The notes beneath the pieces were generated by a model. The model saw only the letters and a program-made list of their open reading frames with translations, made no database searches and had not been told where the DNA came from. Positions 25,653 through 32,415 of a stretch of 38,444 bases of DNA are shown piece after piece. The stretch is from the NCBI GenBank assembly GCA_004555705.1, contig SFHI01000014.1, positions 1-38,444 of the forward strand, written 5' to 3'. Within the stretch, counting starts at the first letter, position 1. Every line of letters begins with the position of its first letter. Source of the stretch: Clostridiales bacterium (GTDB taxonomy: Bacteria; Bacillota; Clostridia; Oscillospirales; Oscillospiraceae). The translations under genes and the position numbers were made by a program.

Positions 25653-25679
25653 TGTAACGCTTTTCTCTTTTTTTCTACT
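25653..25679 (+). promoter_or_regulatory. Candidate ECF-type promoter before the sigma factor gene
   Basis: TGTAAC (25653-25658) followed after 15 bases by TCTACT resembles AAC-containing -35 boxes of ECF sigma factors and lies 39 bases before the start, as expected for autoregulation. Pattern-based only. Confidence 0.4.
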
Positions 25680-25717
25680 GGAGAATTGTAGGCACCACAA
25701 AGAAGGAGGAAACCACC

Positions 25718-26275
25718 ATGGAGGACAACGCCATCATCGATCTGTATTGGGCCCGGTCGGAGAATGCCATCTCCCAGACCGCGGTGAAATACGGAGGCTA
25801 CTGCTATGCCATCGCCTATCATATTCTGGAAAGCCCGGAGGATTCCGAGGAAAGCGTCAACGATACATACCTTGCCGCCTGGAACACCATGCCCCCCAAG
25901 CGGCCCAACGCGCTTTCCGCGTTCCTGGGTAAAATCACCCGCTACATCTCTCTCGACCGCTGGAAGCGGCGCTCCGCCTCTAAGCGGGGCGGCGGACAGA
26001 CCACCCTGGCTCTGGAGGAGCTGGAGGAATGCGTGTCCGGCGGAGAAAACCCGGAGGAGCGCCTGGCCCGGAAGGAGCTGCTGGCCCTCGTCAATCGTTT
26101 CCTGGAGAATCTCCCGGAAACGGAGCGGCGGGTGTTCGTCTGCCGCTACTGGTATTTGGACAGCATTTCAGACATTGCCCAGCGGTTTGACTTTACGGAA
26201 AGCAAAGTCAAAACCATGCTCCACCGAACCCGTCAGAAGCTCGGCCGTCAGCTTGAGAAGGAGGGAATGCGATGA
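25718..26275 (+). CDS. ECF-type RNA polymerase sigma factor
   Basis: The 185-residue sigma-70-family protein has region 2 (about 8-80, with YGGYCYAIAYHIL and the DTYLAAWNTMP -10-recognition part) and region 4 (about 128-180, LPETERRVFVCRYW then SISDIAQRFDFTESKVKTMLHR). There is no region 3, as usual for ECF sigma factors. AGGAGG precedes the ATG. The stop overlaps the start of a membrane protein (ATGA), the common arrangement of an ECF sigma factor and its anti-sigma partner. Its regulon cannot be deduced here; its own gene has a candidate ECF promoter. Confidence 0.93.
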   Translation: MEDNAIIDLYWARSENAISQTAVKYGGYCYAIAYHILESPEDSEESVNDTYLAAWNTMPPKRPNALSAFLGKITRYISLDRWKRRSASKRGGGQTTLALEELEECVSGGENPEERLARKELLALVNRFLENLPETERRVFVCRYWYLDSISDIAQRFDFTESKVKTMLHRTRQKLGRQLEKEGMR

Positions 26276-28260
26276 AAGCCATCACCTTACTGGAGTCCAT
26301 CACCGGCATCCGGGACAAATACATTCTGGAAGCCCACGAAGAACCGTCCCGGCAGCGCAAACGTCCTTCCCGCCGTAAATTCCTGCTCATCGCGGCCATC
26401 ATTGCCCTGATGGTGCTGCTTGTGGGCTGCGTGGCCTATGTGCTGAGCCTGCGGGATTTGAAAATTGCGGACTTCACCCCAGCCCAGGGCCTGTCTGCAG
26501 CCCCAGGCAAAAACGAACTGATCTCCCTCCAGGGCTTCGCGGGAAGTCCCGGATACCAGGCGCACCGGGAATGGCTGGAATTTCGAGAGGACTACGATCC
26601 CGATGGAAACCTGCTGAACCTTTCGCACTTTGACGACTATGTGGAGCCGGAGGAATACCGTGTCTACACCTGCTACACCCGGGAAATGGTGGAGAAGGTG
26701 GATGAGCTGTGCCAAAAATACGGTCTGAACCGGATCACCAAAGTCTACGTCACCGCCCCGGAGGAAGAGGTCTATGAAGCCGTGGGAATTCCCGGGGTAC
26801 TGAATCCAAGCGCCCCGGCGGAGGTTCAGACCTACGGCATCTATTACACCTCCGACGGCTCCTTCCATCTGGAAGGGGACGCCACCCTGACAGGAACGGA
26901 CTATCCCATTGATTTCCAATACTCCTGCGTCCGCAAGGATAGCTTCTGCGATTACAGTCTGAACGTGGGAGACATTGACCGCTACGAGCAGTGGCGCATC
27001 AGCCTGGACGGCCGTCAGCTTCTTCTGGCCCTGAGCCGGGAAAAAGCCCTGATTCTGGCGGACCTGGACGACTGTTTCATTTCCATCAACATTCTGCTGG
27101 GGGAACAGCAAATGTCTCAGGAAGCCCTGGAAACCTTCGCACGCCTTTTTGACTTCTCCATCTCCCCCCAGCCCATCGATATTGCCGCGGCAAACCATCG
27201 GGAAGCCGCCCGGGAGGCTCAGCAGGAGCGCGTCCGCCTGGAAAATTTGCGGGCCACCGCGCCCAAAAGCTATGAGGAATACATCCTAGCCCATCGGGGC
27301 GATACAAGCAGCTATTATACCTTTCTGGACTTTGACGGTGATGGAATCGATGAAATGGCCACAGGCTTCGGAGGACCCCAGGATTATTTCATGCTCTACA
27401 CGCTGAAAAACGGTTATATGGAGGAGCTTCCTTTCGACGCCTATTATAACGGCTTCTGGATTCGCTGGACTCAGGACGGCATCCCGGTCATTGAAACCAC
27501 ACAGGTCCACGGAAACCAGACCTATTTCCTGTTCCTGGAGGTGGACGGCGATACCCTTCGCTATCGGGATTTCCTGAAGCTAGACCCCACCTCCAATGCT
27601 GATGCGCCATGGCAGCGCTGTACCAATGCTCCCGGGGAGGATGTGCGTACCTTCCGGGAAAGCCCCATGTACTGGGAGGAAATTTCTCAGGAGACCTACA
27701 ATTCCATCTGCGATAAGTACGCCTACCGGGAACCGGAGGTACATTATTTCGCTGAGGGCGCCGTGTCCGCCACGGACCTCTATACCCAGTTCCAGAACCG
27801 TTTCCCGGATAAAATGCTCTTCTACATCCAGGACGATTTCGACAACGATGGGGTGCTGGATCTGGCCGTGATGTATGACGGCTGGTTCCGGGCGGTCTGT
27901 CTGCTGGACGAGCAGGGAAGGATGCTCACGCAGTGGATTCACGAGGACGGCTTCCTCTTCTATGAAGCCCACAATGCCGGTGCTCAGCCGGTATCCAACG
28001 AAGGGAAGCTTCCAGGCTTCACCGAAACCCGGGACGGCGTTGAGTACCACACCTTCCTGCGCATCCTGAAAGACGGCTTTTTCCTGCGGGACTGCCTGCG
28101 CTATGACCCCAACGGCGGCGACGCCAAGTGGGCCAAGGCGGAATTGGACTCCTGGGATATCCCTGTGGAATCCATCCCCGAACAGTGGAAGCCCATCTCG
28201 CAGCAGGAATACCAGCAGCTTCTGGAAAACTATCAGGACTTTGTCTACGAAGCAGGATAA
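26272..28260 (+). CDS. Membrane-anchored putative anti-sigma factor with large outer sensor part
   Basis: The 662-residue protein has a short cytoplasmic N-terminus (about 36 residues, ending in RQRKRPSRRK), one membrane helix (37-59) and an outer part of about 600 residues. The outer part has two acidic DxDxDG-type loops, FDGDGIDE (354-361) and FDNDGVLD (523-530), like calcium-binding FG-GAP or dockerin-like motifs. Coupling to the sigma factor by a four-base overlap suggests anti-sigma function, but the cytoplasmic part is short and no zinc-binding anti-sigma motif was seen. The signal it senses is unknown. No other gene follows in the operon. Confidence 0.8.
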   Translation: MKAITLLESITGIRDKYILEAHEEPSRQRKRPSRRKFLLIAAIIALMVLLVGCVAYVLSLRDLKIADFTPAQGLSAAPGKNELISLQGFAGSPGYQAHREWLEFREDYDPDGNLLNLSHFDDYVEPEEYRVYTCYTREMVEKVDELCQKYGLNRITKVYVTAPEEEVYEAVGIPGVLNPSAPAEVQTYGIYYTSDGSFHLEGDATLTGTDYPIDFQYSCVRKDSFCDYSLNVGDIDRYEQWRISLDGRQLLLALSREKALILADLDDCFISINILLGEQQMSQEALETFARLFDFSISPQPIDIAAANHREAAREAQQERVRLENLRATAPKSYEEYILAHRGDTSSYYTFLDFDGDGIDEMATGFGGPQDYFMLYTLKNGYMEELPFDAYYNGFWIRWTQDGIPVIETTQVHGNQTYFLFLEVDGDTLRYRDFLKLDPTSNADAPWQRCTNAPGEDVRTFRESPMYWEEISQETYNSICDKYAYREPEVHYFAEGAVSATDLYTQFQNRFPDKMLFYIQDDFDNDGVLDLAVMYDGWFRAVCLLDEQGRMLTQWIHEDGFLFYEAHNAGAQPVSNEGKLPGFTETRDGVEYHTFLRILKDGFFLRDCLRYDPNGGDAKWAKAELDSWDIPVESIPEQWKPISQQEYQQLLENYQDFVYEAG

Positions 28261-28295
28261 TCCCCCTTGAGCGTCATTTTTCCTCCGGGAACAGG

Positions 28296-28501
28296 TAAAT
28301 TGTTGTTTAGCAAAATAAACGCTGTCATTGCGAGCCAGTGCGCACACTGGCGTGGCAATCCCCCGGTTAGAGGTAAAATGTATCGACAATTGCCCTACCG
28401 AGTGGGGAAACCTTACGATTTTTGGTGATAATCGTTACCTGGTTCCATTCAACCGGGGGATTGCCACACCAGTCTGCGGACTGGTTCGCAATGACAGCGT
28501 T
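28296..28501. repeat. Family A palindromic repeat, full copy A3 with leader
   Basis: The leader TAAATTGTTGTTT (28296-28308) is followed by the palindrome, which extends to AACGCTGTCATTGCGA / TCGCAATGACAGCGTT (28318-28501). Inner hairpins are CCAGTG-CGCA-CACTGG and CCAGTC-TGCG-GACTGG. The centre matches A2 (for example GATTTTTGG and CGTTACCTGGTTCC). With the fumC promoter it fills most of the 417-base gap. Confidence 0.9.
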
Positions 28502-28615
28502 ATATTTAGTGCTCACTTGTAAATTACAATCTATCAAGCTGCCGGGATATGCGGATATGTGTGTGGCTGCGGCATATTCCACGCTCCGCTTCTTGCATTG
28601 GATCGAAACCAACGC

Positions 28616-28644
28616 TTGCATTCTGTCCAAAAATAGAATATACT
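28616..28644 (+). promoter_or_regulatory. Sigma-A type promoter of fumC
   Basis: TTGCAT (28616-28621), 17 bases, TATACT (28639-28644); the ATG is 34 bases downstream with CAGGAG between. Confidence 0.7.
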
Positions 28645-28677
28645 GAAAGAAACCTCTTTCGACAGGAGCAAACGCGT

Positions 28678-30042
28678 ATGGAATACCGCATTGAACACGA
28701 CTCCATGGGGCAGATGAAGGTTCCAGCGGACCGGTACTGGGGCGCCCAGACCCAGCGCAGTCTGGAGAATTTCCGGATCAGTACCGAGAAAATCCCCATG
28801 GAAGTCATCCGTGCTTTTGGGTACCTGAAAAAGGCGTCCGCCCTGGTGAACCATGACCTTGGGAAACTGGACGCCCCCCGCACCGATGCCATCTGCGCTG
28901 TCTGCGACGAAATTCTCTCCGGCCAGCTGGATGACCATTTTCCCCTCTCCGTATGGCAGACGGGCTCCGGCACCCAGTCCAACATGAACGTCAATGAGGT
29001 CATCGCCAATCGGGGCAATGAGCTGGCCGGGGAGAAGCTGCTTCACCCCAACGACCATGTGAATATGTCCCAGAGCTCCAACGACACCTTCCCCACAGCC
29101 ATGCACATCGCCGCTGTCTGCGCCATCCGGCAGAATCTGCTTCCCGCCATTGCGCAAATGATCTCCACCATGAAGGGGCTGGAGGAAGCCAACCGAGGGA
29201 TCGTAAAAAGCGGCCGCACCCATCTGCAGGATGCCACCCCCATCGCCTTTTCCCAGGAAATCAGCGGCTGGCGGGCCATGCTGGAGCGGGATCAGGAAAT
29301 GATCGGGTTGGCTCTCGGGCCGCTGTCCCATCTGGCCCTGGGCGGCACGGCAGTGGGCACCGGGCTCAACGCTCATCCGGAGTTTGCCGTCCGGGCCGCG
29401 GAGCGGATTTCCCAGCTGACAGGCTGCCCCTTCCAAACCTCGGAAAACAAATTCCAGGCCCTCACCTCCAAGGATGAGCTGGTGTTCGCCCACGGAGCCC
29501 TGAAGGCCCTGGCGGCTGACCTGATGAAGATTGCCAACGACATCCGCTGGCTGGCCAGCGGCCCCCGGTGCGGCCTGGGGGAGATCACCATCCCTGAGAA
29601 CGAGCCCGGCAGTTCCATCATGCCCGGCAAGGTCAATCCAACCCAGTGCGAAGCCGTGACCATGGCCGCCGTTCAGGTCATGGCCAACGACACCGCCGTG
29701 GGCATGGCCGCTTCCCAGGGAAATTTCCAGCTGAACGTGTTCATGCCGGTGTGCATCCACAATTTTCTCCAGTCCGTCCGGCTGCTTTCGGACTGTCTGA
29801 TATCCTTTGAGAAAAACTGCGTCCGGGGCATCACCGCCAACCGTGAGAAGATGCACCACAACCTCCACAACTCCCTCATGCTGGTCACCGCCCTCAGCCC
29901 CCGGATCGGCTACGAAAACGCCGCAAAAACCGCCCAGTACGCCCACCGCCAGGGGGTCTCCCTCCGGGAGGCCTGCATATCCCTGGGTTTCCTCACCCCG
30001 GAGGAGTTCGACGAGCTGTTCCACCCTGAGGAAATGATCTGA
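28678..30042 (+). CDS. fumC: Fumarate hydratase class II
   Basis: FumC interconverts fumarate and malate. The 454-residue homotetrameric fumarase/aspartase-family enzyme has GSGTQSNMNVNEV, the catalytic-histidine loop SGRTHLQDATPI and the signature loop GSSIMPGKVNP. It is the oxygen-stable, iron-free form, of interest in an anaerobe that more often uses the iron-sulphur fumarase. ATG at 28678 is chosen because CAGGAG lies upstream and the protein then begins MEYRIEHDSMG, as family members do; the frame extends further upstream into a promoter. It stands alone between repeats A3 and B2. Confidence 0.96.
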   Translation: MEYRIEHDSMGQMKVPADRYWGAQTQRSLENFRISTEKIPMEVIRAFGYLKKASALVNHDLGKLDAPRTDAICAVCDEILSGQLDDHFPLSVWQTGSGTQSNMNVNEVIANRGNELAGEKLLHPNDHVNMSQSSNDTFPTAMHIAAVCAIRQNLLPAIAQMISTMKGLEEANRGIVKSGRTHLQDATPIAFSQEISGWRAMLERDQEMIGLALGPLSHLALGGTAVGTGLNAHPEFAVRAAERISQLTGCPFQTSENKFQALTSKDELVFAHGALKALAADLMKIANDIRWLASGPRCGLGEITIPENEPGSSIMPGKVNPTQCEAVTMAAVQVMANDTAVGMAASQGNFQLNVFMPVCIHNFLQSVRLLSDCLISFEKNCVRGITANREKMHHNLHNSLMLVTALSPRIGYENAAKTAQYAHRQGVSLREACISLGFLTPEEFDELFHPEEMI

Positions 30043-30067
30043 CCCTTGCCCATGCCACGCAAAAACG

Positions 30068-30242
30068 TAAATTGTTGTTTGGCGATTCGTTATCGTAGGG
30101 GCGGATATTATCCGCCCGTAACCTTTCGTCTACAAAAGCACTCCGTTTTAACGGAAATGCTCAAAATACGGAATGTTTCGGGCGGCTGATAGCCGCCCCT
30201 ACGGTAACAGCGTAAGGTGTTTGAATACTGCAAACAACATTT
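30068..30242. repeat. Family B palindromic repeat, full copy B2 with inverted ends
   Basis: The left end TAAATTGTTGTTTG is mirrored by the right end CAAACAACATTT, giving terminal inverted repeats of about 12 bases with one base missing. Inside, CGTAGGGGCGG pairs with CCGCCCCTACG, and two inner hairpins are GGGCGGATATTATCCGCCC and GGGCGGCTGATAGCCGCCC. The architecture equals family A with different sequence. It lies between fumC and the coiled-coil protein gene. Confidence 0.88.
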
Positions 30243-30282
30243 TTCGCTTTCCTCAAAAGAAAAACATCAAGGAGGTTACACC

Positions 30283-30729
30283 ATGGAAAACGATCAGGAA
30301 TTGGGAATGCGCCTTTCTACTCTGGAGGAGTACAGCCGCCAGCAGCTGAAATACACCCGGCTGCAGTGTCTGTTCAGCCTCATCAGCCTGGTGTGCTGCG
30401 TGATTGTGGTGGTGCTGGTCTTTGTCGCGGTGCCCAAAGTGGAAGCCATGGTAGGTCAGGCAGAGCTGATCCTGGGGAACCTGGAAACCGCCACTCAGGA
30501 GCTGGCGGACATGGACGTCGCCGCCCTGATTCAGCAGATGCAGTCCCTGCTGACCAATGTGGATTCCCTGGTTTCCAATGTAGATACGCTGGTTACCACC
30601 AACCAGGACGGCTTGGTGGAGACTCTTGAGAAAATCAGCGCCATCGACATTGAAACCCTGAACAAAGCCATCAAAGACCTGTCCGCCGTCATTGAACCCC
30701 TGGCAAAGTTCTTCAGCGCCTTCCATTGA
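30283..30729 (+). CDS. Small membrane protein with coiled-coil-like tail
   Basis: The 148-residue protein has a charged N-terminus, one membrane helix (about 27-50, SLISLVCCVIVVVLVFVAV) and a long amphipathic tail with repeated NVDSL, NVDTLV and ETLEKISAI units typical of coiled coils. No family was recognised, although it resembles methyl-accepting or DUF948-like proteins in layout. CAAGGAGG precedes the ATG at 30283; the frame is open upstream into repeat B2 but that part is not part of the gene. It is a single gene ending at a bidirectional terminator. Confidence 0.8.
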   Translation: MENDQELGMRLSTLEEYSRQQLKYTRLQCLFSLISLVCCVIVVVLVFVAVPKVEAMVGQAELILGNLETATQELADMDVAALIQQMQSLLTNVDSLVSNVDTLVTTNQDGLVETLEKISAIDIETLNKAIKDLSAVIEPLAKFFSAFH

Positions 30730-30730
30730 T

Positions 30731-30774
30731 AAAAATACATCCGCATGACGCATAAGTCCTGCGGATGTTTTTTA
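30731..30774. terminator. Bidirectional terminator between convergent genes
   Basis: ACATCCGCA (30737-30745) pairs with TGCGGATGT (30760-30768), with an A-run before and a T-run after, so it can end the coiled-coil gene on the plus strand and the TraX-like gene on the minus strand. Confidence 0.85.
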
Positions 30775-30778
30775 CTTC

Positions 30779-31516
30779 TTATCCCGCGAGTAACCAGGCA
30801 ATCCCCTGGAGAATCACCAGGTGGGCAGGATAAAAGATGTAGAAGAAGTATTTCATATTCCATTTTCCACGTCTGCCGGAGTAGAGCATCAGCAGCGGCA
30901 GAGCCAGCAGGCTCCATACCTGGATGCCCTTCAGGTCCCAGGAGAGCAATGCCAGGCCCACACCGGTCATGCCAATGTGTACCGCCTTCCGGTCCAGCTT
31001 CCGGAGCCAGTCGGGAGCCCCCTCCACACACTGAAACAGGCTGGCAAACACCGGAACCATGCAGCCCCAGAAGCCATAGTCAATGGTGAGCCTCCGGTTC
31101 AGCAGCCATACCAGCACAACCGTCAGCGCAAATTCCACTGCGCCCATATACCGGGGCCGCTCCCCGGAAAACAGCTCCTGCTTCATATCCTGCAGCGCGT
31201 AAACCATGCCGATTCCGCAGCAGAAGGTGACAAGAATACTGAGATAGGTGCTCCCCTCCGCCAGATAATACACGATCTGGCACACCGCCGCCAGGACGAA
31301 CACCCGGAGGAAATACCGCCCCCGGTTCCTGGTGTGGGCGCACCCTTCGGCGATCATGTAGGCGAAAATGGGATAGGCCAGCCGTCCCACGATCCGCAGC
31401 GCCGTCACCCCCGGGAAAAACATCAGTCCCACATGATCCGCCACCATGGCCACAGCGCCCAGAATCTTCAGCGCGTTTCCGCTAAGTACTTCCCCTTGTA
31501 TTTTTTTAACTTCCAT
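30779..31516 (-). CDS. TraX-family membrane protein
   Basis: The 245-residue polytopic protein (about seven or more helices) begins with LSGNALKILGAVAMVADHVG and contains RIVGRLAYPIFAYMIAEGCAHTRNRGRY, the hallmarks of the TraX family, named for the F-plasmid pilin acetylase. Chromosomal TraX proteins in Clostridia are usually outside conjugation loci and have no assigned substrate. The ATG at 31516 has AGGAAGGG upstream and lies 49 bases inside the end of the sortase gene, which suggests coupled expression with the sortase. A role in modifying a surface protein is speculation. Confidence 0.9.
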   Translation of the reverse strand: MEVKKIQGEVLSGNALKILGAVAMVADHVGLMFFPGVTALRIVGRLAYPIFAYMIAEGCAHTRNRGRYFLRVFVLAAVCQIVYYLAEGSTYLSILVTFCCGIGMVYALQDMKQELFSGERPRYMGAVEFALTVVLVWLLNRRLTIDYGFWGCMVPVFASLFQCVEGAPDWLRKLDRKAVHIGMTGVGLALLSWDLKGIQVWSLLALPLLMLYSGRRGKWNMKYFFYIFYPAHLVILQGIAWLLAG

Positions 31517-32358
31517 AACCGGCCCTTCCTCTTCTTTTTTCGGACTGTTTCATCGGCTCTATTATAGGCGCGCCTGCGTCTGGCGTCAAGGCCTCGCTTG
31601 CACAGGAAAGCAATCACGGCCAGGGGGCACAGCAGTACCGGAAGCCAAACCAGTCCCACTGTCCTGCCCGGCTTCTCCGGCGTTTCCCCGGCGGAAACCG
31701 CTTCCTCCTGAATGACCCTGCTTCCCCGAACCAGCAGCCGATGGGAATTGATGCCGTAGGGGGTGCAAGTCACCAAGGTGCAGTAATCCAGCCCCGCCTG
31801 AGGCGCCAGCGCCTCCCCCTCACTGGGCAGCACCACCTGAATCTGATCCACCTGATAACACAGCGCCTCATCCAGGGTGAAGATGTAGAACAGGTCTCCC
31901 TCATGCAGCTCCGTCAGATCGGTGAAGAGTCGGGCACTGGGCAGCCCCGTGTGCCCCGTGAGCACCGCGTGGGTTCCCTGACCTCCAATGGGCAGCGCTG
32001 TGCCGGGCAGATGTCCCACCCCCCTGGCCAGCGTGTCCTCCTCCACCCCGTGGTAGATGGGAAGCTCCACGCCGATTTTAGGGATACGGATGTAACCCAT
32101 CATCCCGTTTCCCAGGTTCAGGCACTCTTCATATCCCTCCGGCTCTTCCCCCGCCAGCAGTTCCTGATTGTACCGCTGGGCCCGAAGCCGCTGCGCCTCC
32201 AGGGCATCGTCCTCCAGTGCGCCCATATCCTGCTGCCACTGTCCAATGGCATAGGAGCCGCTGCGCCGGTTAACCGCGCTGCTCACCGTTGGATAGCACA
32301 GGATGATCACCCCTGCCGCCAGGAACAGGTACAGCAAGACGGTGAGTTTTTTCCCCAT
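31468..32358 (-). CDS. Class C (pilin-type) sortase
   Basis: Sortases of this class join LPXTG-bearing surface proteins to each other or to the wall. The 296-residue protein has an N-terminal membrane helix (about 5-28), the catalytic domain with H136 (VLTGHTGLP), C198 (TLVTCTPYG) and R207 (SHRLLVRG), and a C-terminal helix with basic tail, as in pilus-assembly sortases. ATG at 32358 is chosen because GGGAGG lies just upstream; an ATG at 32400 lacks a site. It follows the LPETG adhesin gene, its likely substrate, on the same strand. Confidence 0.94.
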   Translation of the reverse strand: MGKKLTVLLYLFLAAGVIILCYPTVSSAVNRRSGSYAIGQWQQDMGALEDDALEAQRLRAQRYNQELLAGEEPEGYEECLNLGNGMMGYIRIPKIGVELPIYHGVEEDTLARGVGHLPGTALPIGGQGTHAVLTGHTGLPSARLFTDLTELHEGDLFYIFTLDEALCYQVDQIQVVLPSEGEALAPQAGLDYCTLVTCTPYGINSHRLLVRGSRVIQEEAVSAGETPEKPGRTVGLVWLPVLLCPLAVIAFLCKRGLDARRRRAYNRADETVRKKKRKGRLWKLKKYKGKYLAETR

Positions 32359-32375
32359 AGTGTACCTCCCAATCG

Positions 32376-32408
32376 AATGGAGGATGAACCAACGGCCCAT
32401 CCTCCATT
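32376..32408 (-). other. Stem-loop between adhesin and sortase genes
   Basis: AATGGAGGATG (32376-32386) pairs perfectly with CATCCTCCATT (32398-32408). No T-run follows on the minus strand, so partial termination or mRNA processing that lowers sortase relative to adhesin is likely. Confidence 0.5.
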
Positions 32409-32415
32409 CCCTGCG

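Noticed and set aside
25651..25664. Catabolite-repression (cre) site before the sigma factor gene
   Set aside because: The sequence around TGTAACGC lacks the spacing of the cre consensus and fits an ECF -35 box better.
25421..28497. CRISPR array
   Set aside because: The similar sequences are 130-180-base palindromes kilobases apart, without short regular repeats or spacers, and no cas gene is present.
28328..28646. Small open frames in and after repeat A3
   Set aside because: They are created by the palindromic repeat, have no ribosome site, and overlap the fumC promoter.
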